A DNA stretch of 41,279 nt from Microvirga sp. Its GTDB lineage: Bacteria > Pseudomonadota > Alphaproteobacteria > Rhizobiales > Beijerinckiaceae. Made by a program: the position numbers and the translations under genes. The number at the start of each line of letters is the position of its first letter. Position 1 is the first letter of the stretch. The notes beneath the pieces are model-generated. The model did not search any database, was not told where the DNA came from, and worked only from the letters and a program-made list of their open reading frames with translations. Below, piece by piece: positions 1 to 8,137 of this stretch. Location: the NCBI GenBank assembly GCA_031181145.1, contig JAPSLB010000040.1, positions 1 through 41,279 on the forward strand, read 5' to 3'.

Positions 1-1318
1 TCTGCTCCCACAGGTCGCGGGCCTTCAGGGTCTTCACCACCTTGCCGTCCTTGCGGGCGGTGAGCTTCCAGTCGCCGTCGTTCTCGACGGCGCGCAGGAA
101 GTCGTCCGTGACCGAGACGGAGTTGTTGGAGTTCTGGCCCGAGACCGTGAGATAAGCTTCCGAATCCCAGTCCGTGTCGTAGACGGGAAAGTCGATATCC
201 GTGTAGCCTTGGCGGGCGAACTGGATGACGCGCTTGATGTAGTTGTCCGGGATCTGCACCCGGCGCGCCATCTTGATCTCCTTCTTCAGAGCCGGGTTCT
301 TCTCCGGATCGAAGCAGGCGTCACCCTCGGCCTCGCAGTTCACGCAGGCCTTCATGATGGCCTTGAGGTGCTTGGAGGCGAGCTTGGAGCCGGCGACCAG
401 CGCGGCGACCTTCTGCTCCTCCTTCACCTTCCAGTCGATATACGCCTCGATGTCCGGGTGATCGACGTCGACGACCACCATCTTCGCCGCCCGGCGGGTG
501 GTGCCGCCCGACTTGATCGCGCCGGCCGCGCGGTCGCCGATCTTGAGGAAGGACATGAGGCCCGAGGAGCGGCCGCCGCCGGAGAGCTTCTCGCCCTCGC
601 CGCGCAGCTTCGAGAAGTTCGAGCCGGTGCCCGATCCGTACTTGAACAGGCGCGCCTCGCGGACCCACAGGTCCATGATGCCGCCCTCGTTCACCAGATC
701 GTCCTCGACGCTCTGGATGAAGCAGGCATGCGGCTGCGGGTGCTCGTAGGCCGACTTGGACTTGGTCAGCTTGCCGGTCTTGTAATCCACATAATAGTGG
801 CCCTGGCCGGGGCCGTCGATGCCGTAGGCCCAGTGCAGGCCGGTGTTGAACCATTGCGGGGAGTTGGGCGCCACCATCTGGTTGGCGAGCATGTAGCGCA
901 GCTCGTCATAGAAAGCCTGCGCATCCTCCTCCGACGAGAAATAGCCGCCCTTCCATCCCCAATAGGTCCAGCAGCCCGCAAGGCGGTCGAACACCTGCTT
1001 GGAGGAGATCTCGGAGCCGTAGCGCTGCTCCTCGGGGAGCTTGGCGAGCTCGGCCTCGTCCGGTACGGAGCGCCAGAGCCAGGCGGGGACGTCGTTCTCT
1101 TCCACCTTCTTCAGGCGGGCCGGTACGCCGGCCTTGCGAAAATACTTCTGGGCGAGGACGTCGGACGCCACCTGGCTCCAGGACTCCGGCACCTCGATGT
1201 TCTCGAGCTTGAAGACGATGGAGCCGTCCGGATTGCGGATCTCGCTCGTGGCGAGCCGGAAGGCGAGGGAGGAATAAGGCGATTGCCCAGCTTCGGTGTA
1301 ACGCCGCTCGATCCGCAT
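1..1318 (-). CDS. nrdJ: Vitamin B12-dependent (class II) ribonucleotide reductase, N-terminal part
   Basis: Class II reductase that makes deoxyribonucleotides with adenosylcobalamin as radical source, without needing oxygen. The reverse strand reads open from the ATG at 1318-1316 (MRIERRYTEAGQSPYSSLAF) to the window edge, about 439 residues, so the C-terminal portion is missing. Recognisable class II blocks are NSPQWFNTG, the PHACFIQSVEDD block with Cys199 (expected substrate-side redox Cys), the glycine-rich FKYGSGTGSNFS and IKSGGTTRRAAKM, and NNSVSVTDDFL. GAGGA lies about 13 bases before the ATG. It is transcribed away from the RTX gene at 2350. A pair of NrdR boxes and a structured leader lie upstream (separate entries). 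The family is certain; the complete length cannot be seen. Confidence 0.96.
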   Translation of the reverse strand, partial: MRIERRYTEAGQSPYSSLAFRLATSEIRNPDGSIVFKLENIEVPESWSQVASDVLAQKYFRKAGVPARLKKVEENDVPAWLWRSVPDEAELAKLPEEQRYGSEISSKQVFDRLAGCWTYWGWKGGYFSSEEDAQAFYDELRYMLANQMVAPNSPQWFNTGLHWAYGIDGPGQGHYYVDYKTGKLTKSKSAYEHPQPHACFIQSVEDDLVNEGGIMDLWVREARLFKYGSGTGSNFSKLRGEGEKLSGGGRSSGLMSFLKIGDRAAGAIKSGGTTRRAAKMVVVDVDHPDIEAYIDWKVKEEQKVAALVAGSKLASKHLKAIMKACVNCEAEGDACFDPEKNPALKKEIKMARRVQIPDNYIKRVIQFARQGYTDIDFPVYDTDWDSEAYLTVSGQNSNNSVSVTDDFLRAVENDGDWKLTARKDGKVVKTLKARDLWEQ

Positions 1319-1337
1319 CTTTCAAATCCTCAAATCT

Positions 1338-1500
1338 GGGGACAAGCGTCCCCGTGGCCACAAGTTGCCCCTGTGGCTCTTCAGCCCAAAAATTATTCGA
1401 CACCCCAACGATCCGCTTTTCTCGGATCGCCACACGCAACACGCCCGAGTTTCGATCTCCTTCAGACGCCACAGGGCGCGCGGCAAAATGCGTTGCCGCG
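1338..1500 (-). promoter_or_regulatory. Hairpin-rich 5' leader of nrdJ
   Basis: Between the predicted nrdJ start site (about 1570) and its ATG lie about 250 transcribed bases with four perfect-stem hairpins: 1479-1500 (8 bp, cgcggcaa/ttgccgcg), 1409-1429 (7 bp, cgatccg/cggatcg), 1357-1377 (6 bp, gccaca/tgtggc) and 1338-1353 (6 bp, ggggac/gtcccc with a 4-base loop). The last ends about 20 bases before the start codon. I see no cobalamin-riboswitch B12 box, so no known riboswitch class is claimed. A long leader with evenly placed stems suggests post-transcriptional control, but that is inference. Confidence 0.45.
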
Positions 1501-1576
1501 GGCTCTGGACGCTTACCTTCGGGAGATTTCGGCCACCCTCTCGGGCCGGCCGCCGGTCTCGGATCGGATCTCCGGC

Positions 1577-1606
1577 AAGCTAGTCGTGTTGCGAGCCTCA
1601 CGTCAA
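1577..1606 (-). promoter_or_regulatory. Candidate nrdJ promoter
   Basis: Reading the minus strand, TTGACG (1606-1601) is followed after 18 bp by TAGCTT (1582-1577), a reasonable sigma-70 type pair. The -35 element lies inside the promoter-proximal NrdR box, as expected for a repressed promoter. The predicted start would be near 1570. Confidence 0.45.
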
Positions 1607-1616
1607 GAACTTGTGC
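1601..1616. promoter_or_regulatory. NrdR box, promoter-proximal (weaker)
   Basis: On the minus strand this reads GCACAAGTTCTTGACG. It keeps the CAC, the central A/T-rich stretch and TTG of the known NrdR consensus acaCwAtATaTwGtgt, about 9 of 16 positions. Its start lies exactly 31 bp from the stronger box at 1632, the spacing typical of paired NrdR sites. Confidence 0.55.
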
Positions 1617-1631
1617 CGCACGTTCTTGTTC

Positions 1632-1647
1632 CAACTATATATAGTGG
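1632..1647. promoter_or_regulatory. NrdR box, distal (strong)
   Basis: CAACTATATATAGTGG contains the perfect palindrome ACTATATATAGT and matches 13 of 16 positions of the NrdR consensus. NrdR is the zinc/ATP-cone repressor of ribonucleotide reductase genes. With the second box at 1601 it forms a pair in front of nrdJ, which is strong functional context. Confidence 0.8.
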
Positions 1648-1705
1648 GCAAATGTTAAGAATGTGGAAAACTAGCTAAGCCACAGAGACTCCTTCAGGAA
1701 TCCCG

Positions 1706-1801
1706 AGGGCCTTGGTGGAGGGCTTTCCGGTGGGTTACCTCGGCGCCCGCCAGAGGGTGCCGGCGAGGTACCCGGGCGAGCACCGGAAACGAGGCGGTCC
1801 T
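1706..1801. ncRNA. Long imperfect hairpin, candidate structured RNA
   Basis: Nested arms: AGGGCC (1706-1711) with GGTCCT (1796-1801), TTTCCGGTG (1724-1732) with CACCGGAAA (1781-1789), TACCTC (1736-1741) with GAGGTA (1765-1770), and GGCGCCC (1742-1748) with GGGTGCC (1755-1761, one G-U pair), closed by a 6-base loop. The internal loops are asymmetric. There is no following T-run, so it is not a plain terminator. I compared it from memory with tmRNA, SRP RNA, RNase P and common riboswitches and recognised none. Orientation is unknown. It could be a small RNA, part of an untranslated leader, or a mobile palindromic repeat. Confidence 0.3.
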
Positions 1802-1883
1802 ATGTCTGCCACATCACAGGAAATGCCGGAATTTTCCATGGAAGGCGGGTTCCGCTGAGGAAAACCGGAGATCATCGGTGGGG

Positions 1884-1942
1884 GAATCGCCCGCAGGGCC
1901 GATTCTCGCCTGCGCGGGGCAGAGGCGTCGAGTCGAGACGCC
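1884..1942. other. Two adjacent hairpins
   Basis: GAATCG-CCC/GGG-CGATTC at 1884-1905 (9 pairs, one bulge, 3-base loop) is followed by GGCGTC/GACGCC at 1924-1942 (6 pairs, 7-base loop). They continue the hairpin-rich tract beginning at 1706 and may belong to the same RNA. Function unknown. Confidence 0.3.
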
Positions 1943-2205
1943 GGGCCACAGCAGCTTCAGACGTCGAGTTGCCCCATCCTGCATTTGGAATAGCCCTGGT
2001 CCATGCGCTTCATGGCAAGGAAGAGCTTCGTTCGGACTGAGGTTGAATGCCACTAATGAGATCAGGAAGGCAGCTGAAGGATCACATCGGTCCATGATGT
2101 TATGCCCGGAAAGGCATTATAGAATTAGATATGTTCTTAATATTTATCTGGGATATTTACTATCTATACTTATGATATAGCAAATGTTGCTGCAACCTAT
2201 ATGAC

Positions 2206-2245
2206 TAGTTGTATAGTGTTGCGTTATAGTTGGGTCGTACAACTA
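2206..2245. promoter_or_regulatory. Inverted repeat upstream of RTX gene
   Basis: TAGTTGTA (2206-2213) is repeated in inverse as TACAACTA (2238-2245), 24 bp apart, inside the AT-rich promoter region. This spacing could fit a dimeric regulator. No known consensus matches. Further small hairpins lie at 2254-2267 (GAGCA/TGCTC) and 2312-2328 (AGCTTC/GAAGCT), the latter just before the ribosome site. Confidence 0.3.
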
Positions 2246-2349
2246 TTGGTAGGGAGCAGAAATGCTCGCTATATGTGTGAAATGTCACTTGATTACGTTT
2301 CAATTTGGTCTAGCTTCCTGGTGAAGCTGGACTTTAATGGAGACTGATC

Positions 2350-4314
2350 ATGTCGACTGCCACACAGATCCTGTTCGCGGAACTGGATCGCATCCTCGGT
2401 GGCGCCCTTCCCAACGGGGGATATGGCGGTACCTCGGTGACCGGCGGTCCCATCACCGGCAATCCAACGGGCAGTTCCGGAACGGGTTCATCCTACGATG
2501 AGTCGACAGGAACGTCCGATAACCTCGGAACCGAGGATTACTGCTCCGACAGACCGGTCAATAGCGACAGCTTTATCGATGAGAATGGCAATCTGGTTTA
2601 CGTCGATATCAATATCCGTGCCCCCAACAATCTCGTCAATCTGCCGGATCCCGGAATAATAGGCAGGCTGAGCCTGGAATATGATCGCTTTATATATGAG
2701 TTCCACCAGGTCCTGTATGGCGAGACCCTCAACTGTCCTCGAGGATTGCACCCCGATCCTCTTTTGAACTCTGAAACTTACGACGAGCACTTCGATCCCG
2801 ATCATGTCCATGATGACGGAGTCGGCGGCAATGCCGTCGATGGGGCAACTCGATATGCGCTGGACATATTCGTCGGCACGTCCGGGAGCGATCACATCCA
2901 GGGCTCGGGCTGGCTGTTCGGGGCGGACGGCAACGACACGCTGACCGGCGGCTCGGGGGCTGATCTTCTCTATGGCGGCGCCGGGGACGACCTTCTCTCC
3001 GGAGGGAGGGGGGGCGACCTGATCTCCGGTGGCGCGGGCATCGACACGGTGAGCTACGCCACCAGCGCGGCCGGAATCAACGGAGAGGGCATCCGGATCA
3101 ACCTGTCCACCGGCGTGGGCCTGCAGGGCGATGCCCATGGCGACCGGCTGCTCGACGTGGAGAACGTGATCGGCAGCGCCTTCAACGATTTCATCCAGGT
3201 CGGCAACGACAACGCGGCCGATTTCGACGCGGCCGACTATCTCGCCAAGAACCCGGACGTGGCCGCCTACAAGGCGGCTCTCAACCTCTCCGACGCGTGG
3301 GTCTATCATCACTGGCGGGATGCGGGCCGCTTCGAGGGGCGCGCCGGCGGCTGGCACGGAACCAGCAAGGGCGCCGGAGCGGATTGGGGCACCGTGTTCG
3401 ACCTCGCCGGCTATCTGGCGGCCAACCCGGACATCAAGGCCTACAAGGATGCCCATCACCTCAGCGACGCCTGGGTCTACAGCCACTGGATGGAGGCTGG
3501 TCGCCACGAGGGGCGTACCGGCGGCCTGAAGGCGGCCGGAGCGGTGATCGATGCCGGCGACGGCAACGACGTGGTGGTGGGCGGCGTCTACAGCGATGTC
3601 CTGCGCGGCGGCAACGGCGCCGACTCGCTCCACGGGGGCCTGGGCCGGGACGTGCTCCTGGGCGGGGCGGGCCGGGACAGCCTGGACGGCGGCGAGGGCG
3701 ACGATCAACTCTTCGGCGGCCTCGGCGACGACACGCTTCTGGGCGGTTCCGGCGAGGACAGCCTGGAGGGCGGCGAGGGCGCCGACAGCCTGAACGGCCA
3801 GGACGGCAACGACCTGCTGCGCGGCAATGCCGGTCACGACTATCTCGACGGCGCCAACGGCAACGACACGCTGGAAGGTGGGGACGGCAACGACTTCCTG
3901 ACCGGCTGGGTCGGCAACGACGTGCTGCGGGGCGGGGCAGGCGCCGACACGCTCTATGGCGGCGACGGGAACGATACGCTACAGGGCGGCACGGGGCTGG
4001 ACGTTCTCTATGGCGGGGCAGGCCGGGACACGTTCGTGTTCAATGTGGCGGCGGACCGGGACGCGCAGGCCTATTCCTACGTACCGGTCGTGGTGGACCG
4101 GGTCATGGACTTCGAGGTGGGCGACGTGCTGAAGCTCGACGGAGCGAGTTCGGTGACCTTCGCCCGGCAGCAGCAGATCACGTGGAGCGGGGGGGCGCCG
4201 GTGGTGGGCTACCAGACGACGGTTCTGGTGGACAACAAGTATCAGATCGTTCTGGAGAACTATGGCCGCAACCTCTTCTGGGATGCGGCCGCGCATATGC
4301 TCATCGCCTATTGA
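2350..4314 (+). CDS. RTX (hemolysin-type calcium-binding) protein with split beta-roll
   Basis: 654 residues; ATG follows GGAGA by 6-7 bases. Residues 1-60 are rich in Gly, Ser and Thr; 60-175 match no domain I know and include an acidic/His stretch [11 protein letters not shown] (147-157) and two cysteines (65, 129). Calcium-binding nonapeptide repeats (GGxGxDxLx) fill about 190-230 and 400-560. Between them are [12 protein letters not shown] and [19 protein letters not shown], common in RTX proteins, and two copies of a 41-residue unit (about 291-331 and 349-389) with YLAxNPD, SDAWVY and AGRxEGR, 28 of 41 identical. The tail ([20 protein letters not shown]) resembles the C-terminal secretion region of type I substrates. 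No enzymatic domain, no Sec signal and no exporter genes nearby. Probably a secreted or surface protein; role unknown. Confidence 0.88.
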   Translation: MSTATQILFAELDRILGGALPNGGYGGTSVTGGPITGNPTGSSGTGSSYDESTGTSDNLGTEDYCSDRPVNSDSFIDENGNLVYVDINIRAPNNLVNLPDPGIIGRLSLEYDRFIYEFHQVLYGETLNCPRGLHPDPLLNSETYDEHFDPDHVHDDGVGGNAVDGATRYALDIFVGTSGSDHIQGSGWLFGADGNDTLTGGSGADLLYGGAGDDLLSGGRGGDLISGGAGIDTVSYATSAAGINGEGIRINLSTGVGLQGDAHGDRLLDVENVIGSAFNDFIQVGNDNAADFDAADYLAKNPDVAAYKAALNLSDAWVYHHWRDAGRFEGRAGGWHGTSKGAGADWGTVFDLAGYLAANPDIKAYKDAHHLSDAWVYSHWMEAGRHEGRTGGLKAAGAVIDAGDGNDVVVGGVYSDVLRGGNGADSLHGGLGRDVLLGGAGRDSLDGGEGDDQLFGGLGDDTLLGGSGEDSLEGGEGADSLNGQDGNDLLRGNAGHDYLDGANGNDTLEGGDGNDFLTGWVGNDVLRGGAGADTLYGGDGNDTLQGGTGLDVLYGGAGRDTFVFNVAADRDAQAYSYVPVVVDRVMDFEVGDVLKLDGASSVTFARQQQITWSGGAPVVGYQTTVLVDNKYQIVLENYGRNLFWDAAAHMLIAY

Positions 4315-4343
4315 CCAGCCGGTTTCCGGCACGATTTAACCGG

Positions 4344-4369
4344 AAAGGGGCGCTCGATGCGCCCCTTTT
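4344..4369 (+). terminator. Rho-independent terminator after RTX gene
   Basis: aaaggggcgc / gcgccccttt stem with loop tcgat and a T-run, 30 bases after the RTX stop codon. It also shows that the in-frame ATG at 4357 is not a gene start. Confidence 0.85.
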
Positions 4370-4470
4370 GCATGGAACGATCCAACCCGGCGACAAGTGC
4401 TAATCCTTCCTGGACTTCTCATGAATCCGACGTCATATTCCCGCCAGCTTTCCGACCCTATGGCAGACGC

Positions 4471-4884
4471 ATGAAACAGTTTTTGATCCAGTTCTTTACC
4501 TGGTGGAACGGGCAGACCCTCGGCACCCGGTTCTATACCTGGCGCAAAGGTCAGTTCGTAGGCCAGGACGAGTTCGGCAATCGCTATTACCGGCACACCC
4601 AGGCTGAGGCGATCGACTCGAATGTAGGCGCCGAGCGCCGCTGGGTCATCTATAACGGCGAGGCCGACGCCTCGAAGGTTCCCCCCGGCTGGCGCGCCTG
4701 GCTTTGCCACAACGGTGACGTGCCCCCGAGCGAGGAAACCTACCAGCCCCGTCCCTGGGAGAAGCCTTATGTGCCCAACATGACCGGCACGCCTCAGGCC
4801 TATCGGCCGCAGGGCTCCCAGCTCTCCAGCGGCCAGCGTCCCGCCGCGACCGGGGATTACGTTCCTTGGACGCCGGGCGAGTGA
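4471..4884 (+). CDS. NADH:ubiquinone oxidoreductase accessory subunit, NDUFA12 (17.2 kDa) family
   Basis: 137 residues beginning MKQFLIQFFTWWNGQTLGTR, then FYTWRKGQFVGQDEFGNRYY, RRWVIYNGEADASKVPP and WLCHNGDVPPSE, the characteristic core of the NDUFA12/B17.2 family. The protein is an accessory subunit of alphaproteobacterial complex I, found on the arm near the matrix/cytoplasmic side and shared with mitochondria. The ATG at 4471 was chosen because homology begins there and the longer frame would start within the terminator of the preceding gene. The nuo core genes are not in the window, which is normal for this subunit. It is followed at 30 bases by a small gene and then the DUF2155 gene, a neighbourhood I recall from related genomes. 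Confidence 0.9.
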   Translation: MKQFLIQFFTWWNGQTLGTRFYTWRKGQFVGQDEFGNRYYRHTQAEAIDSNVGAERRWVIYNGEADASKVPPGWRAWLCHNGDVPPSEETYQPRPWEKPYVPNMTGTPQAYRPQGSQLSSGQRPAATGDYVPWTPGE

Positions 4885-4914
4885 GGCCCTTCGGGCCCTG
4901 CTCGTGATCCCATC

Positions 4915-5133
4915 ATGCTGAAACGTTTCAGTCCCCGCACCTGCATCGAGTGTGGCCTGCCTTACGGCCACGCCGACTTCGCCTATCATGCCGGCAAGAG
5001 CGAGAACGGCCCGGCCTATTGGTCGGATCGCGGGCTCCTGTGCTCCGTCGTCTGCTCCGCGGCTCATTTCGAGCACCGGGAGAAGGAGGGCGATGTCATG
5101 AAGGAACCCGCGCCCAATCCCCTGGAGCGGTGA
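4915..5133 (+). CDS. Small conserved-looking protein with two cysteine pairs
   Basis: 72 residues (MLKRFSPRTCIECGLPYGHA...). It has CIEC near residue 10 and CSVVC near residue 45, a spacing that could bind one zinc ion as a small ribbon, plus a charged C-terminus. Codon third positions are strongly G/C like the neighbours, and the frame sits between two real genes with a terminator right after it (5157-5201). No good ribosome site is visible; a short GGCCC/GGGCC hairpin (4885-4897) precedes it. I do not recognise the family and assign no function. Confidence 0.6.
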   Translation: MLKRFSPRTCIECGLPYGHADFAYHAGKSENGPAYWSDRGLLCSVVCSAAHFEHREKEGDVMKEPAPNPLER

Positions 5134-5156
5134 TCCCGGAGAAGGAGCCCGTCCTG

Positions 5157-5201
5157 AAAAGGGGCGTGCCCGCGGGCCTCTTTGCCTCGATCGCCCTTTT
5201 T
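5157..5201 (+). terminator. Terminator after the small cysteine-pair gene
   Basis: aaaaggggcg (5157-5166) pairs with cgcccttttt (5192-5201) with one G-U, and a GCCC/GGGC stem folds inside. It ends in a T-run. It separates the NDUFA12 transcript from the DUF2155 gene. Confidence 0.6.
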
Positions 5202-5280
5202 CCATCATGGTTCGCGTGTTATCGCGTTGCCGGAACCCGATACGGACCGCTCTTGGCTCCACAGCCAGTTCACAAGGGGC

Positions 5281-5910
5281 ATGGATAAGACAATGAAGTT
5301 GGAATGGACGCGGGCTGCCCTGGTGCTCGCATCGGTCGCCGGCATGGCGGGTGCGGCCCAGGCGGACAGAATCAAGAATCCGACGGCAGTCTTCTCGGGC
5401 CTCGACAAGATCACCGGGCGCATCGTCTCGTTCGAGGTGAAGATCGACGAGACCGTTCAGTTCGGCGCTCTCCAAATGACGCCGCGCGTCTGTTTCACCA
5501 AGCCGCCGACCGAAACCCCGAACACCACCTCCTTCGTCGAGGTTGAGGAGGCCGGCACCGATGGGGGCACCCGCAAGGTGTTCTCCGGCTGGATGTTCGC
5601 CGCAAGTCCCGGTCTGCACGGCATCGAGCATCCGGTCTACGACATCTGGCTCGTGGACTGCAAAGGCGGCACCGAGGTGATCGCCGAGCCGAAGGAGACG
5701 CCGGAGGAGTTGCCTCCGATCGAGCCGGGCCCGCAGCGCACCTCGGCGGAGCCTGCTCGTCCCGGCAGCATCATGGCCCCGGCCGGTTCCGCGCAGCCTC
5801 TGCCGCCCGCTCCCCCCGTGAGTTCTGCACCGCCTCAGCCCCGGCAGCCCGCGCGGAGGAGCATCCAGGATTTCAACCGGAGCGCGCCGCTCATCAATAC
5901 GGATCGTTAG
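5281..5910 (+). CDS. DUF2155 domain periplasmic protein
   Basis: 209 residues. A signal peptide is clear ([16 protein letters not shown], cut before DRIKN). The DUF2155 core follows: [64 protein letters not shown]. The last third is rich in Pro and Ala. The two cysteines (CFTKPP and DCKGG) could form a disulfide in the periplasm. The function of the domain is not established to my knowledge. Start is uncertain: ATG 5281 lies only 1 base after AAGGGG, ATG 5293 lies 13 bases after; both give a good signal peptide. The longer frame from 5182 begins inside the upstream terminator. Its stop codon overlaps that of aat. Confidence 0.85.
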   Translation: MDKTMKLEWTRAALVLASVAGMAGAAQADRIKNPTAVFSGLDKITGRIVSFEVKIDETVQFGALQMTPRVCFTKPPTETPNTTSFVEVEEAGTDGGTRKVFSGWMFAASPGLHGIEHPVYDIWLVDCKGGTEVIAEPKETPEELPPIEPGPQRTSAEPARPGSIMAPAGSAQPLPPAPPVSSAPPQPRQPARRSIQDFNRSAPLINTDR

Positions 5911-6581
5911 GCGGAGGCAAGAACGGCGAGGACTTCCTCGCCGCTCAGGGTTCGGTTCGTGGGCCAGACGTTCCAGTTGCCGTCGTGCTCCATGGCCATG
6001 CGCAGCATCTGCTTGTAGCTGCGGCGCGGAATCTCGACCGCCCCGAACTGCGCGAGATGCGGGGTCACGAACTGCGTGTCGAGGAGGGTGAAGCCGCCGC
6101 GCTTCAGCCGGGCGACGAGGTGGACGAGGGCCACTTTCGAGGCGTCGCGGTCCTTATGGAACATGCTCTCGCCGAAGAAAGCTCCTTTCAGGCGCACGCC
6201 GTAGAGGCCGCCCACCAGCCGGTCGTCCCGATAGACCTCGACCGTGTGGCAGAAGCCGGCATCGAACAATTGTCCGTAGAGATCCCGAATCCTCCGGTTG
6301 ATCCAGGTCTTCTCCCGGTCGATGGCGGGAGCCGCGCAGCCGGCGATCACCGCGTCGAAATTCTGGTCGATCCGAATCTCGAACTCGTCGTTGCGGATCG
6401 TGCGGGCCAGGCGCTTGGGAACGTGGAAGGCATCGAGCGGAATGATGCCTCTTTCCCGTGGCTCGACCCAGAAGAGAGACGGATCGTCGGCATCCTCGGC
6501 CATGGGAAAGATGCCGGCGGCATAGGCCTTGAGAAGGACTTCAGGGGTGACGGTGATGGTATCGTCCGCAGACCGGGTCAT
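5907..6581 (-). CDS. aat: Leucyl/phenylalanyl-tRNA--protein transferase
   Basis: Transfers Leu or Phe from tRNA to proteins with N-terminal Arg or Lys, marking them for ClpAP (N-degron pathway). 224 residues; family blocks [82 protein letters not shown] and [21 protein letters not shown] are all present, so the gene is complete. It is last in the minus-strand run dsbA-aroQ-accB-accC-aat, 192 bases after accC, and overlaps the stop of the convergent DUF2155 gene. Confidence 0.96.
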   Translation of the reverse strand: MTRSADDTITVTPEVLLKAYAAGIFPMAEDADDPSLFWVEPRERGIIPLDAFHVPKRLARTIRNDEFEIRIDQNFDAVIAGCAAPAIDREKTWINRRIRDLYGQLFDAGFCHTVEVYRDDRLVGGLYGVRLKGAFFGESMFHKDRDASKVALVHLVARLKRGGFTLLDTQFVTPHLAQFGAVEIPRRSYKQMLRMAMEHDGNWNVWPTNRTLSGEEVLAVLASA

Positions 6582-6714
6582 TCACCAACCTGTCCAATCG
6601 TTCGGGCCCTGCCAGCAAACATAGAACGATCAGTGCCTAAGGTTAGACCGGAGACATGCAGATTTTAAGGCGTGACTGTTCCTCCTGGTCCGCCGCATGG
6701 GGGAAGGGGCTGGG

Positions 6715-6735
6715 CCCTGGTCCCTGGTCCCTGGT
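6715..6735. repeat. Three tandem copies of a 7-base unit
   Basis: ccctggt occurs three times without interruption between accC and aat, followed by cccc. Too short to say more; may be a slippage-prone microrepeat. Confidence 0.7.
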
Positions 6736-6773
6736 CCCCTTGCGGCTGCCGATGGGAGGAAGCGCGGCACCGG

Positions 6774-8129
6774 TCAGGCCTCCTCCAGCCCGCCCGTCTT
6801 CAGGAAATTCTCGAGCCAATGAATGTCGTACAGCCCGTTCTGAATCTCCGGGTTGCGGACCAGGGTGCGGAAGAGAGGCAGCGTCGTATCAATGCCGTCC
6901 ACTACGAACTCGTCGAGCGCCCGGCGCAGGCGCATGAGGCACTCGTTGCGGGTCCGCCCGTGCACGATGAGCTTGCCCACGAGGGAGTCGTAATGCGGCG
7001 GGATGCGGTAGCCCTGATAGGCCGCCGAGTCGACACGCACGCCGAGGCCGCCCGGCGGGTGGAAGTAGCTGATCGTTCCGGGCGAGGGCCGGAAGGTCGA
7101 GGGATGCTCAGCATTCACTCGGCATTCGATGGCATGGCCCTCGATCCTGATGTCTTCCTGCTTGACCGAGAGGGGATGGCCGGCGGCCACGCGGATCTGC
7201 TCGTTCACCAGGTCGATGCCGGTGATCATTTCGGTCACCGGATGCTCCACTTGGATGCGGGTGTTCATCTCGATGAAGTAGAACTCGCCGTCCTCGTAGA
7301 GGAATTCGATGGTGCCGGCACCCGCATATTGCAGCTCCTGCATGGCTTTCGCCACGATGCCGCCGATGCGCTCGCGCATCTCGACGTTCAGAGCCGGCGA
7401 GGGGCCTTCCTCCCAGACCTTCTGGTGGCGGCGCTGCAGGGAACAGTCGCGCTCGCCCAGGTGGATCGCATTGCCTTTGCCATCGCCGAGAACCTGGATC
7501 TCGATGTGGCGCGGCTTCTCGAGATACTTCTCGATATAGACAGCGTCATCGCCGAAGGCGGCTTTCGCCTCCGTCTTGGCGGTCTGCAGGGCGTGAAGGA
7601 GGTCCGTCTCGTTGCGGGCGACCTTCATGCCGCGTCCGCCGCCGCCGGCGGCCGCCTTGATGATGACGGGATAGCCGATGTCCTTGGCGACGCGCTTGGC
7701 CTCGTCCGCATCGGAGATGCCGCCCTCGGAGCCGGGCACGCAGGGAATGCCGAGCCGTTTGGCGGTGCGCTTTGCCTCGATCTTGTCGCCCATGATGCGG
7801 ATGTGTTCCGCCTTGGGGCCGATGAAGGCGATATGGTGATGCTCCAGCACCTCGGCGAAGCGCGCGTTCTCGGAGAGGAAGCCGTAACCGGGATGGATGG
7901 CGTCGGCGCCGGTGATCTCGCAGGCGGCGATCAGGGCCGGAATGTTGAGGTAGCTGTCGCGGGCCGCAGGCGGGCCGATGCAGACGCTCTCGTCCGCGAG
8001 GCGCACATGCATGGCGTCGGCATCGGCGGTGGAATGCACCGCAACGGTGGCGATCCCGAGTTCCTTCGCCGCACGCAGGATGCGCAGGGCGATCTCGCCT
8101 CGGTTGGCAATGAGGATCTTATCGAACAT
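6774..8129 (-). CDS. accC: Acetyl-CoA carboxylase, biotin carboxylase subunit
   Basis: Carboxylates the biotin on BCCP with ATP and bicarbonate, the first step of malonyl-CoA formation. 451 residues, normal length. It begins [20 protein letters not shown]; the ATP-grasp fold shows [29 protein letters not shown] residues ([15 protein letters not shown]), [19 protein letters not shown] and [19 protein letters not shown] at 8129 lies 8 bases after the accB stop, so the two are certainly co-transcribed and probably translationally coupled. Confidence 0.98.
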   Translation of the reverse strand: MFDKILIANRGEIALRILRAAKELGIATVAVHSTADADAMHVRLADESVCIGPPAARDSYLNIPALIAACEITGADAIHPGYGFLSENARFAEVLEHHHIAFIGPKAEHIRIMGDKIEAKRTAKRLGIPCVPGSEGGISDADEAKRVAKDIGYPVIIKAAAGGGGRGMKVARNETDLLHALQTAKTEAKAAFGDDAVYIEKYLEKPRHIEIQVLGDGKGNAIHLGERDCSLQRRHQKVWEEGPSPALNVEMRERIGGIVAKAMQELQYAGAGTIEFLYEDGEFYFIEMNTRIQVEHPVTEMITGIDLVNEQIRVAAGHPLSVKQEDIRIEGHAIECRVNAEHPSTFRPSPGTISYFHPPGGLGVRVDSAAYQGYRIPPHYDSLVGKLIVHGRTRNECLMRLRRALDEFVVDGIDTTLPLFRTLVRNPEIQNGLYDIHWLENFLKTGGLEEA

Positions 8130-8137
8130 ATCGCGCC

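Larger units (their letters stand above)
1648..2349. other. Gene-free interval between nrdJ promoter and RTX gene
   Basis: No convincing coding sequence: the short open frames here lack family signatures and ribosome sites. The left half (to about 1990) is GC-rich and full of inverted repeats (separate entries). The right half, about 2090-2340, is AT-rich against a GC-rich background and holds the presumed promoter of the RTX gene. Such AT-rich promoters in Hyphomicrobiales are often bound by MucR/Ros-type regulators, but no site is claimed here. No transposase or integrase remnant was recognised. Confidence 0.5.

Noticed and set aside
1319..1570. Cobalamin riboswitch before nrdJ
   Set aside because: Looked for the B12 box and conserved core on the minus strand; not found, so only an unclassified leader is reported.
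209..1678. 489-codon open frame on the plus strand
   Set aside because: Antisense to nrdJ, whose frame shows clear class II reductase motifs; low-complexity Leu/Arg/Gly composition typical of GC-rich shadow frames.
1706..1801. tRNA, tmRNA, SRP RNA, 6S or RNase P gene
   Set aside because: No cloverleaf, no SRP tetraloop region, no tmRNA tag and no RNase P core seen; left as an unassigned hairpin.
2488..3837. 449-codon open frame on the minus strand
   Set aside because: Complement of the RTX repeats; its Val/Ala-rich repetition only mirrors them.
4357..4470. N-terminal extension of the NDUFA12 gene
   Set aside because: The ATG lies in the 3' arm of the RTX terminator and the extension has no homology.
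4336..5631. 431-codon open frame on the minus strand
   Set aside because: Covers NDUFA12, the small gene and DUF2155 in antisense; no family signature.
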